Source: Comamonadaceae bacterium
GTDB lineage: Bacteria; Pseudomonadota; Gammaproteobacteria; Burkholderiales; Burkholderiaceae_C
DNA: 42,114 bases
Direction of reading: 5' to 3'
Assembly (NCBI GenBank): GCA_030528485.1
Contig: JAUMYU010000011.1
Coordinates: 2,086-44,199 of the forward strand
Positions 24,903 to 32,174 of the stretch are shown in pieces (the stretch's first letter is position 1; each line of letters starts with the position of its first letter). The notes below the pieces were generated by a model. It saw nothing but the letters and a program-made list of their open reading frames with translations, did no database searches and had not been told where the DNA came from. Made by a program: the position numbers and the translations under genes.

Positions 24903-27074
24903 TCAGAACTGGTAGCGCAGATTCACGCCAAAGTAGCGGCCAGCTTCCGTGTAGCTACTGTAGTCGGGCTGGGTGTTGCTGCGGGCGCGGTTCCAGGTGG
25001 CGTAGCGCTTGTCGCCCAGGTTGTAGATGCCGCCGCTGATGGTCAGGTTGGCGGTGGGCTTGTAGTAGGCGGTCAGATCCAGCACGCCGTAGCCTGGCAG
25101 GGGGGTGTAACGGCTGCTGGGCAAATCGCCTTGTTTTTTCTTGCTGGCCCATTTCAGCTTGAGCTGGCCGCCCCAGCGATCGCCCGGCTCGGCGTAGCGC
25201 AGGCCCACATGGCCGTGCAGCGGGCTGACGCGCAGCAGCGGCAAGCCGTCTTGCTGTTTGCCCTTGGCATAGGCCAAGGCGCCTTCGAGGTGCAGGCCGC
25301 GGGCCATGCCCAATGCGCCCAGGTTCAGGCTGCCTTCCCATTCCAGCCCGTGGGTTTTGGTGCGCCCCGGCTCGTTGAAGACGGTGCAGATATCGTCTTG
25401 GCCGTAGTTACCGCAATCGACCTCGATCATGTTGCTGTAGGCGTTGTGGAACACGGTGGTTTTTTGCTGGCCTATGGCGCCGAAGCTGCTCCAGGCCAGC
25501 TCCAGGCCGGTGGCCGTTTCCGGCTTGAGGTCGGGGTTGGGGCGCGATGGCCAGTGGCCATAGCCTTGGCCGTTGGTTTCGCCATAGGCTGGCAGGCGGG
25601 TGCCGCGCTGGAGGCTGGCCGAGAGCAGGTGGTTTTCATGCAGCCTCCAGTCCAGCGACAAGCCGCCGCCAGCGGTCGTCTGGTTGTATTTCTGCGTGCC
25701 TTCGACTGGCTTGCCCTTATCCAGCGCCGGGTCGATGCGGATGTGCGCGACCTTGGCCGAAGGGGTGAGGCTGAAGCCGCTGTCGCCAAAGCTGAGGCGG
25801 TTGGCGGCGTGCAGGCTGGCTTGCCATTGCTTGTTGCGCGGGAAGTAGGTGGGGTTGCTGGTGCGCGTGCCGGTGGTGCGGTGCAGGTCCAGCTCGGCCT
25901 CGCTGTGTTGCAGTTTGAAGCCGTAGCTCCACTCCTGGCGCAGGTTGGCGCCTGCAGGGGCGATGGCTTTGTCGAAATCGGCCTTGAGGGTGTAGGCGCT
26001 GGTTTCGAAGTAGTTGTTGTCCGTGGTGCTGGCGCGCGTGCCTGTGGGGCCGGTGCGGTCGTTGATGCTGATGTTCTGGCGGCGCGTTTTTTGCATGGAC
26101 AGTTGCCAGCTCATGTCGTCGAACAGCGCATTGGGGGCATGCGCGTCGTGGCTGAGCGACAGGGCGCGGCGGGTGTTTTTGCGCTCTTCCGTGTAGCTGT
26201 GCGTGGTGGTGCTGCCGCGGCGTGATGTGGTGGTGCCCAGTGCGTTGCGCCGGTCGATGTCGCTGTGGGCGCCGTAGTACTGGGCATTGAGCGTGAGTTT
26301 GTGGTCGCGGCTGGGTTGCAGCACCCATTTGCCGGTGAGCGCGTTGCTGTGGCCATCTACCGGCAGGCTCTTGGTGCGCTTGGGGCCATCGATGTCCAGC
26401 CCGCCTTTGTTGTCCAGCTCATGGTAGGAGCGGCGCGTATAGCTCAGGGAGGCGCTTTGGCGCTCGTCAATGAGGGCGGCCAGGCTGAAACCGGCGGCAA
26501 CGTCGCGGGTGTCGCCGCTGTAGCCGGCGCGCACATCGCCGCCCAGGCGCTGGCCTGGGCGCAGGTAGTCGGAGGGGTCTTTGGTGCGGAACTGCACGTT
26601 GCCAGCCAGGCCATTGGCGCCCGGGCCTTTGTGCACGCTGACTTGCTTGAGGTCGGCAGGGTCGAAGAACTGGCGACCGTAGTGCATGCTGTGGCCGAAA
26701 GAAAAGCTCTGGCTGATGTCCATGCCGTCGAGTTCGATGGTGACTCGGTCGCTGCCCACGCCCATGCCGCCGCCAATGCCTCCCATGCCGCGAATTTCGA
26801 TGTCGCCCAGTACGCCCGTCATGGTTGAAAAATCCACTCCGGGCGTGTCGTCGAACACGTTGCGGATGTTTTTGGGCGGCGCTTTGTCCAGATGCTCCTG
26901 GCCAATCACGGTGGTCTGGGGCAGTTGTTGTGCGCGCACGGTCACGGTCGGCAACTGCGCCGCATCGGTTTTGGCAGCGGTAGCGGCAGTAGCGGTAGCG
27001 CCGGTTTGGGCAAAGGCGCAGGTGCAGCACATGTGCGCGATTAACAAGGCCAGTGGCTTGCGGGCGAATGACAT
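24903..27074 (-). CDS. TonB-dependent outer membrane receptor
   Basis: 723 residues with a signal peptide (MSFARKPLALLIAHMCCTCA, cleavage probably after AFAQ). The ATG at 27074 has AGAGGAG upstream. A TonB-box-like LPTVTVRA (about 42-49) precedes the plug domain with NIRNVFDDTPGVDF, IRGMGGIGGG and RVTIELDGMD. The 22-strand barrel follows, with the conserved NPDLKPETATGLELAW segment (about 540-556). The C-terminus ends in NLRYQF, with a terminal Phe as required for barrel assembly. A loop with CGNYGQDDIC may form a disulfide. The plug resembles the haem/haemoglobin-siderophore receptor group, but the ligand is unresolved. No tonB/exbBD or siderophore gene is adjacent; the monooxygenase lies downstream. 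Confidence 0.92.
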   Translation of the reverse strand: MSFARKPLALLIAHMCCTCAFAQTGATATAATAAKTDAAQLPTVTVRAQQLPQTTVIGQEHLDKAPPKNIRNVFDDTPGVDFSTMTGVLGDIEIRGMGGIGGGMGVGSDRVTIELDGMDISQSFSFGHSMHYGRQFFDPADLKQVSVHKGPGANGLAGNVQFRTKDPSDYLRPGQRLGGDVRAGYSGDTRDVAAGFSLAALIDERQSASLSYTRRSYHELDNKGGLDIDGPKRTKSLPVDGHSNALTGKWVLQPSRDHKLTLNAQYYGAHSDIDRRNALGTTTSRRGSTTTHSYTEERKNTRRALSLSHDAHAPNALFDDMSWQLSMQKTRRQNISINDRTGPTGTRASTTDNNYFETSAYTLKADFDKAIAPAGANLRQEWSYGFKLQHSEAELDLHRTTGTRTSNPTYFPRNKQWQASLHAANRLSFGDSGFSLTPSAKVAHIRIDPALDKGKPVEGTQKYNQTTAGGGLSLDWRLHENHLLSASLQRGTRLPAYGETNGQGYGHWPSRPNPDLKPETATGLELAWSSFGAIGQQKTTVFHNAYSNMIEVDCGNYGQDDICTVFNEPGRTKTHGLEWEGSLNLGALGMARGLHLEGALAYAKGKQQDGLPLLRVSPLHGHVGLRYAEPGDRWGGQLKLKWASKKKQGDLPSSRYTPLPGYGVLDLTAYYKPTANLTISGGIYNLGDKRYATWNRARSNTQPDYSSYTEAGRYFGVNLRYQF

Positions 27075-27204
27075 GAAAACTCCTCTGGAGATGGACAACA
27101 ACAAGCCCGGTTGAGCGTTGTGCAATGCGACCGGGCTTTGACGGAAAAATGGCGTCTAGGGGCCTTCTGCCACCGCCTGCCACAGGGGCTGGCGGAAGCG
27201 CCCA

Positions 27205-27256
27205 AGAGTTCCGCAGAACTCTGTAAATTGTTAAAAATTTTCTCAATTATAAGTAA
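27205..27256 (-). promoter_or_regulatory. Promoter and leader hairpin of the TonB receptor gene
   Basis: A perfect TATAAT on the minus strand (plus 27246-27251) sits in a strongly AT-rich stretch, with only a weak -35 (GTGAAC-like) 16-17 bases upstream. Transcription would start near 27239. The leader of about 165 nt contains a perfect 7-bp dyad AGAGTTC-N4-GAACTCT (27205-27222). A Fur site would be expected for an iron receptor, but the best 19-mer here matches the Fur consensus poorly, so I do not call one. Confidence 0.4.
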
Positions 27257-27334
27257 CTTTCATTTGCGTTCACTTTTTGGTTCGCATATAGCTCTTGGGT
27301 GGTCGGGGTGCCATAGGGCTGGGGGGGGGAGATT

Positions 27335-27366
27335 TTGAACAGGCTCCAAGAGCGGGCCACTACAAT
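27335..27366 (+). promoter_or_regulatory. Candidate promoter for the DUF898 operon
   Basis: TTGAAC (27335-27340) and TACAAT (27361-27366) resemble sigma-70 boxes, but the 20-base spacing is longer than ideal. A run of nine G at 27321-27329 lies just upstream of the -35 box and could vary in length by slippage. Confidence 0.35.
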
Positions 27367-27381
27367 CGCCGCCGACCTGGC

Positions 27382-27410
27382 GGGGGGCCGGGGGGCCGGG
27401 GGTATGGGGG
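27382..27410 (+). promoter_or_regulatory. Four-run G tract (G-quadruplex candidate) over the ribosome binding site
   Basis: Runs of 6, 6, 5 and 5 guanines at 27382-27387, 27390-27395, 27398-27402 and 27406-27410 are separated by loops of 2, 2 and 3 bases. This is a near-ideal G-quadruplex sequence in the sense strand. The last run is the Shine-Dalgarno for the ATG at 27415, so folding of the mRNA would hide it. Confidence 0.6.
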
Positions 27411-27414
27411 AGCG

Positions 27415-28932
27415 ATGCCAGAAAGTGACTATGCCGGCGCAGCCAGGGGCGCGGCCGGTCCATCCAAAGTCGTCAAAGCCTATCGACTGAAATTCACCGG
27501 CACGGGGGCAGAGTACTTTCGCGTCTGGTTTGTCAACGTGCTGTTGATGGTTCTCACGCTGGGCATTTACACCCCTTGGGCGCGCAAGCGCACGGTGGAA
27601 TATTTTTTCGGCCATAGCGTGTTGGCGCGGAGCCCGCTGGAGTTCACGGCGGAAACCCGGCGCATGGTGATTGGCTTTTTCATCTTTCTGGGGCTTTACA
27701 GCTTGTTCAAGCAAGCCACCAACAGCCAGAACGCGCTGTTGGTGGGGCTGGCGCTGCTGGCGGCGGCGGTGTCGGTGCCGTTTTTGTGGGGGAGTGCGCG
27801 GCGCTTTCGCGTCACCGCCACACGCTGGCGCGGCCTGCGCTTGCGTTTTGGCACCAGTTGGAAAGAGATTTACTGGGCCAGTTGGCCGGTGTTCGTGATT
27901 GCGCTGGTCTGGTTTTGTGTGTACGCGGGCATCGACATGCTCCACACCTTCACCTCGCCCAGCCTGCTGGAAGAAACCCGCCCCAAAACATTTCTGGGCC
28001 TGACGGTGACCGATTGGGTGCTGGTGGCGCTGGGCCTGGTGGTGAGCTGGTTGTGCTTTGTGCGGGTGATGTTCAATTACCAGCGTTTGACGATTGAGCG
28101 CACCTATATCGGGGTGGAACAGGGCGTCTTTCGCGGCACTTACGGCGATTTCGTGCGGATTTGGCTGGGCACGACGCTCATCGCCGTGGCGGGCTTTACG
28201 GCGGTCACGGGGGCGGCGAGCTACTTTCTGGCCGATCAGGTGGCCAGCCGCCTGGCCTGGGGCGAGGCTTTCGGCGGGGAGCCAGAGGGCGCAGGGGAGG
28301 ATGAATTCAGCCAAGCGCGCGAGCGCCTGTACGAAAAGATGCGGGCGCAATTGGAAAGCTCGCCCCAATCCGTGGATTGGGAGGCCTATCGAAGGGAGAT
28401 GGAGGCCATCGAAGCCGCGCGTCAGGAAAAATGCCGTGAGCCAGGCCAAAGCCAGCAGCCTTATTGCCAGGAAAGCGATGAGCAAGACCCCGAGGCCCAT
28501 GCCGAAGACATGGCCGAGTACATGGAAGAAGAAATGGGTGCGGCGTTTGTGCTGTTCATGGTGGTGGTATTGCTGCTGTTTTGGCTGCCCAATCTGCTGG
28601 TGCTGGAAGTGGCGCGTGCCTACCGCGAGGCCAGGCAGCACCGGCTGGTGTGGAATCTTTCGGGCGTGAGCGATATTGCGCGCTTTCGCTGCAAGCTCAG
28701 CGTGGGCGGGTACGTGTGGCTGCGGCTGCAAAACTGGCTGCTCACCGTCATCACGCTGGGCTTTTTCCGCCCCTTTGCGCGGGTGCGTGAATACCGCGCG
28801 CGCTGGACTTCCACCACCGTGCACATCCGTGGCGGAGCCTCGCGCCTGCAAAATCTGCTGACCATCCAGCAAGAAGGCGGTGCATTTGCCGATGCCGTTG
28901 CCGACTTCGCTGGCTTTGACATCGTTTCCTGA
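27415..28932 (+). CDS. DUF898 (YjgN family) inner membrane protein
   Basis: 505-residue polytopic membrane protein. The ATG at 27415 (MPESDYAG) follows the G-rich site described separately. The DUF898 hallmark occurs at both ends: YFRVWFVNVLLMVLTLGIYTPW near residue 37-58, and VWLRLQNWLLTVITLGFFRP with FARVREYRAR near 438-465. About six hydrophobic segments are visible. Between the two halves lies a long acidic, Glu/Gln-rich cytoplasmic-type insertion (about 283-372) that makes the protein about 100 residues longer than E. coli YjgN (about 400). Function is unknown in the family. It is followed by an M48 protease gene 17 bases downstream, a pairing that suggests membrane-protein quality control or envelope maintenance (inference). 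Confidence 0.9.
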   Translation: MPESDYAGAARGAAGPSKVVKAYRLKFTGTGAEYFRVWFVNVLLMVLTLGIYTPWARKRTVEYFFGHSVLARSPLEFTAETRRMVIGFFIFLGLYSLFKQATNSQNALLVGLALLAAAVSVPFLWGSARRFRVTATRWRGLRLRFGTSWKEIYWASWPVFVIALVWFCVYAGIDMLHTFTSPSLLEETRPKTFLGLTVTDWVLVALGLVVSWLCFVRVMFNYQRLTIERTYIGVEQGVFRGTYGDFVRIWLGTTLIAVAGFTAVTGAASYFLADQVASRLAWGEAFGGEPEGAGEDEFSQARERLYEKMRAQLESSPQSVDWEAYRREMEAIEAARQEKCREPGQSQQPYCQESDEQDPEAHAEDMAEYMEEEMGAAFVLFMVVVLLLFWLPNLLVLEVARAYREARQHRLVWNLSGVSDIARFRCKLSVGGYVWLRLQNWLLTVITLGFFRPFARVREYRARWTSTTVHIRGGASRLQNLLTIQQEGGAFADAVADFAGFDIVS

Positions 28933-28949
28933 GCACGAGGCCATTTGCC

Positions 28950-30152
28950 ATGCCCAGCGCAGCCCCTGAACATGCCGCGGCCCCTGCTGCCGCGCCCCCG
29001 CCTGTCCTCAAAGCCTTGTGGTTCGACGGCGCCAGCAGCAGCGGCCAGCGCGTGCTGGCCCTGATTGAGCCAGGCCCCAAGGGGCCGCGGCTGACGCTGG
29101 CGCCGCTGGACCCCGAGGCCCTGGGCCTGACGCTGGACAACCCCGACGTGAAATGGCCCCAAACCTACGGCAAGGCCGACCCCAAGCGCCGCCTGACGGT
29201 GAACCTGGGCGAGCACGGCAGCCTGCAAGTGGCCAACGCTGCGCAGTGGCACCGTGCGTATGAGCTGGCGGGTGGGCGGCGCAAGATGGCCGAACGCTTG
29301 CAAACGGGCTGGAAAATGCTCATCGGCTTCACGCTGGCGTGCGTGCTTTTGCTGGTGGCCTTTTTCCGCTACGGCACCCCCTGGGCCGCCGGGCAACTGG
29401 CGCGCTTTGTGCCTCTGGGGTGGGAAACCGCGATGACGGATGGTTTCCTGGAGCAAATCGAGGGCAAGTTCTTTCGCCCCACCAAGCTCTCCGCCCAGCG
29501 GCAAAGCGATTTGAAAGAGCGGTTTGCCGCCATGCTGGCCGACATCCCCGAGCGCATGCGGCGCTACGGCGGCTACCAACCCTTGTGGCGGCTGGAGTTT
29601 CGCGCCAGCTTCATCGGCCCCAATGCGCTGGCCTTCCCCGGCGGGCTGGTGGTGGTGACGGACGACATGGTCGAACTGGCCCAGGCCAAAGGCTTGGGCG
29701 ATCACGCCCTGATGGGGGTGATCGCGCATGAAATCGGCCACATCGTGCACCGCCATTCCAGCCGCATGCTGATTGAGCAAGGCGTGCTCAATGCCACCCT
29801 GAGCGTGGCGCTCAATGACGTTTCCAGCATGGTGGCGCTGGCCAGCACCAGCTTGACGGTCTTGTCCTACAGCCGCGACCACGAGCGCGAGGCCGATTGC
29901 TTTGCCCTGGCCCTGATGCGACACCAGCGCATTGATCCCAAAGGTCTGGCCCAACTGTTTGCCGCGATGGAAGGCCGGGCCGTGCCTGTCGAGAAAAACA
30001 CCCCTGAAAACATTCCCGAAAACGCCCCCAAAAACGCGCGCAGCCAGGGGCTGGATTGGCTCTCCAGCCACCCCGGCACGCAAGGGCGCATCGGCATGTT
30101 TGCCTCGGGGCAAGCCATGCAGTGCGATACGGCAACGGGGCGGTTGCGCTAA
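28950..30152 (+). CDS. M48 family zinc metalloprotease, membrane-anchored
   Basis: 400 residues. The Ala/Pro-rich N-terminus (1-25) precedes a domain of about 95 residues, then one membrane segment MLIGFTLACVLLLVAFFRY (about 121-139). The M48 peptidase domain (about 170-340) has IAHEIGHIVHRHS with His260-Glu-x-x-His264, and SRDHEREADCFAL supplying the third zinc ligand Glu. The C-terminal SSHPGTQGRI resembles the M48 LSTHPxxxxRI end motif. The catalytic domain probably faces the periplasm, like BepA/LoiP relatives. It lies in an operon with the DUF898 protein upstream, and its TAA overlaps the ATG of the lipoprotein gene. Confidence 0.92.
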   Translation: MPSAAPEHAAAPAAAPPPVLKALWFDGASSSGQRVLALIEPGPKGPRLTLAPLDPEALGLTLDNPDVKWPQTYGKADPKRRLTVNLGEHGSLQVANAAQWHRAYELAGGRRKMAERLQTGWKMLIGFTLACVLLLVAFFRYGTPWAAGQLARFVPLGWETAMTDGFLEQIEGKFFRPTKLSAQRQSDLKERFAAMLADIPERMRRYGGYQPLWRLEFRASFIGPNALAFPGGLVVVTDDMVELAQAKGLGDHALMGVIAHEIGHIVHRHSSRMLIEQGVLNATLSVALNDVSSMVALASTSLTVLSYSRDHEREADCFALALMRHQRIDPKGLAQLFAAMEGRAVPVEKNTPENIPENAPKNARSQGLDWLSSHPGTQGRIGMFASGQAMQCDTATGRLR

Positions 30153-30505
30153 TGCTGCGTATGAGCGGCGGCGATTTGCATGGGCCATGCCGGGCGGCGG
30201 TGGTGTGTGCTGGCGCGGCGCTTTGCGTGATCTTGACCGGATGCGTTGCGCAGCCTTCAACCCCACAAGCCCCTGGGGCACAGCAAGCAGTGGCGGCGGT
30301 GCAAGGCTATTTGCGCAGCAAGGGGCGCGACACCACCTGGCCTGCCCTCCAGTGCGAAGCACTGCAAGGGCCCGAGGTGCGGGCGCTGGGCGGGCACTAC
30401 CTTGTGCTGTGCGACTTCGATGTGCAGCAGCGCCAGTGGGGCAACCACTCCGGCTATTTGCTGGGCAGCCAACTGGAGTTGCTGGAGGTGATTCCGGGTA
30501 AATGA
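30152..30505 (+). CDS. Small putative lipoprotein
   Basis: 117 residues from the ATG at 30152, which overlaps the protease stop (TAATG); an ATG 9 bases later is an alternative. The hydrophobic stretch AAVVCAGAALCVILTGC carries the lipobox LTGC with lipidated Cys31. The mature part (about 86 residues) includes AVQGYLRSKGRDTTWPAL, GGHYLVLCDFDVQQRQWG and a Leu-rich end. Two or three Cys remain in the mature part. I do not recognise a domain. Its position as third gene of the DUF898/M48 operon suggests an envelope accessory. Repeat copy E starts 4 bases after the stop. Confidence 0.75.
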   Translation: MLRMSGGDLHGPCRAAVVCAGAALCVILTGCVAQPSTPQAPGAQQAVAAVQGYLRSKGRDTTWPALQCEALQGPEVRALGGHYLVLCDFDVQQRQWGNHSGYLLGSQLELLEVIPGK

Positions 30506-30508
30506 ATA

Positions 30509-30587
30509 TTCCAAATCAATGGAAAATCCAATTAAGAACAGAGTTGCCGAAATGGGGTGATTTGTTTTCTTTTTGATTTAGAAAATA
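30509..30587 (+). repeat. Dispersed AT-rich intergenic element, copy E
   Basis: Copy E, between convergent lipoprotein gene (+) and nth (-). The left arm TTCCAAATCAATGGAAAA is a dyad of the TTCC/GGAA type. The core is TTGCCGAAAT at 30544, 35 nt from the left end. The right arm TCTTTTTGATTTAGAAAA is complementary to the AAATCAA of the left arm. Confidence 0.85.
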
Positions 30588-30603
30588 AGGCTGCGAGAAG
30601 GGC

Positions 30604-31248
30604 TTAGAGCGTGGGTGCGGCCGTTTTGGGCTGGTAATCACACCAAGCGCTGACGCGGCACTCCCAGCAACGCGGCTTGCGCGCCTGGCATACATAGCGG
30701 CCCAGCAGGATCAGCCAATGGTGGGCATGCACGGCATAGTCTTTGGGCACGCGCTTGAGTAATTGCTGCTCCACCGCCAGCGGCGTTTTGCCAGGCGCCA
30801 GGCCCGTGCGGTTGCTGACGCGGAAAATATGCGTATCCACCGCCATCGTCGGCTGACCAAAGGCCACGTTCAGCACCACATTGGCCGTCTTGCGGCCCAC
30901 GCCGGGCAGGGCTTCCAACGCTTCGCGCGTGCGCGGAATGTCGCCGCCATAACGCTCGACCAGAATCTGGCAAGTCGCCAGCAGATTTTTGGCCTTGGTG
31001 CGGTACAGGCCGATGGTTTTGATGTGCTCCTCCAGCCCCTCCAGCCCCAAATCCAGCATCGCCTGCGCAGTGCCGGCGACGGGAAACAGCCGACGGGTGG
31101 CCTTGTTCACCCCCACATCCGTCGCCTGCGCCGAGAGCAGCACAGCAGCCAGAAGCTGGAAATCGCTGTCGTATTCCAGCTCCGTTTGCGGATGCGGATT
31201 GGCCGCCTGCAAGGCGGCAAAAAACAGGGGGATGTCGCTTTTTTCCAT
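30604..31248 (-). CDS. nth: Endonuclease III
   Basis: 214-residue bifunctional DNA glycosylase/AP lyase that removes oxidised pyrimidines. The ATG at 31248 (MEKSDIPLFF) is chosen; the 26-codon upstream extension reads as low-complexity linker. The helix-hairpin-helix LPGVGRKTANVV contains the catalytic Lys120, and Asp138 is in VDTHIFRVSNR. The 4Fe-4S cluster Cys are at 187, 194, 197 and 203 (CQARKPRCWECRVSAWC). All of these fall at the same positions as in the E. coli enzyme. It converges on the lipoprotein gene across repeat copy E. Confidence 0.97.
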   Translation of the reverse strand: MEKSDIPLFFAALQAANPHPQTELEYDSDFQLLAAVLLSAQATDVGVNKATRRLFPVAGTAQAMLDLGLEGLEEHIKTIGLYRTKAKNLLATCQILVERYGGDIPRTREALEALPGVGRKTANVVLNVAFGQPTMAVDTHIFRVSNRTGLAPGKTPLAVEQQLLKRVPKDYAVHAHHWLILLGRYVCQARKPRCWECRVSAWCDYQPKTAAPTL

Positions 31249-31293
31249 GGATGGCACACATTCATCGGCAGAGGGCGCTGCATGCGCGCCCAC

Positions 31294-31324
31294 GAAAAAC
31301 GCCCCCGTGGGGCAGGGGGCGCGC
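31294..31324 (-). terminator. Terminator after the signal-peptide/C-terminal-anchor protein gene
   Basis: On the minus strand GCCCCC, an 8-nt loop and GGGGGC form the stem, followed by GTTTTTC. It lies 21 bases past the stop of the gene at 31345-32094 and before the nth start. Confidence 0.75.
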
Positions 31325-31344
31325 ACCCGGGTGGCGGGTGAGGT

Positions 31345-32094
31345 TCAACGCTTCTTGCGCAGGCGGCGTGCGCCAAAGGCCGTCAACGTCGTGCCAGCCA
31401 GCAGCAGCGCCCAGGGGGCATCGACCGGAACGGCTTGCGCTTGCGCGGGGGCAGGGCGCGCCTTGCAAGTGGCCGTGATCTTGAAAGTGGCGTACACCCC
31501 CGTGGGGTTGGCGGCCCCGGGGCCATAGATGGTTTCCTGGTTTTTGGTATGCAGCAGCAGGCGGTTGGCGCCGGTGACCCAGGTCAGAGAGGGTGCAAAT
31601 ACCGCGCTCAACACGCCGAAGCTATCGGCCTGTGGATGAGGTATGTAGCTCTCTCCGTTCGTATTGTCGATGCCGGTGGCAAGGTAGTGGTTGTCCGTGG
31701 CCTGCTGGATTTCAACCTTGATGCTGCTCTCATTCACCTGCGCATCGACCGTGATGACGGGCGAGCGGTAGTAATACGGCTCGTCCGTGGGTACGGCATT
31801 CGGGGTGGGGAAGGGCGCGGGCATCAGCCAACTGCCATTGGCAGGCGCAGCGCCGCCGCCGGGATACCAGGCGGGGTGTTTGTTGCCTGTGACGGCAGGA
31901 TCCCACGTGCCCGTGGTGCCGTAACGCTTTTCCCAGACGCCGTCCGCGCCGGTGTACGTTGTCAGTGGTGTGGCAGGGTCGCCCAATCCGGCGCCTGCCG
32001 GGCATTCCAGTTTGAGTTGGGCCTGGGCGCTTGTAGCAAGGCCGGCCAAAGCGGCCGCAACCAGCAGCCGAGACAAATGGGTGGTGGTGTGCAT
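31345..32094 (-). CDS. Exported protein with C-terminal sorting-like anchor
   Basis: 249 residues. The ATG at 32094 has AAGGGAG upstream. The N-terminal signal peptide LSRLLVAAALAGLATSAQAQ has cleavage expected after AQA. The mature region (about 25-215) has YTGADGVWEKRYGTTG, YYYRSPVITVDAQV and FKITATCKA segments and looks like a beta-rich secreted domain I do not recognise. The C-terminus has a VPVDAPWALLLAGTT helix followed by RRLRKKR. A short motif, a membrane helix and a basic cluster resemble exosortase or IPTL-type C-terminal sorting signals. No exosortase gene is in the window. It is monocistronic, with its own terminator. Confidence 0.82.
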   Translation of the reverse strand: MHTTTHLSRLLVAAALAGLATSAQAQLKLECPAGAGLGDPATPLTTYTGADGVWEKRYGTTGTWDPAVTGNKHPAWYPGGGAAPANGSWLMPAPFPTPNAVPTDEPYYYRSPVITVDAQVNESSIKVEIQQATDNHYLATGIDNTNGESYIPHPQADSFGVLSAVFAPSLTWVTGANRLLLHTKNQETIYGPGAANPTGVYATFKITATCKARPAPAQAQAVPVDAPWALLLAGTTLTAFGARRLRKKR

Positions 32095-32174
32095 GATGAC
32101 TCCCTTAAGTTGCAAAAAACACGCCCTCAAAAAAGGCTGTGGCCGCGATCGTAGCGCCGAAGTGGCCGCCCCGG

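Noticed and set aside
27223..27290. Fur box upstream of the TonB receptor
   Set aside because: The best alignments match about 9 of 19 consensus positions, no better than expected for such AT-rich DNA.
27247..28944. 565-codon minus-strand frame opposite the DUF898 gene
   Set aside because: Gln/His/Arg/Ala-rich composition typical of antisense frames; the plus frame has clear membrane segments and family motifs.
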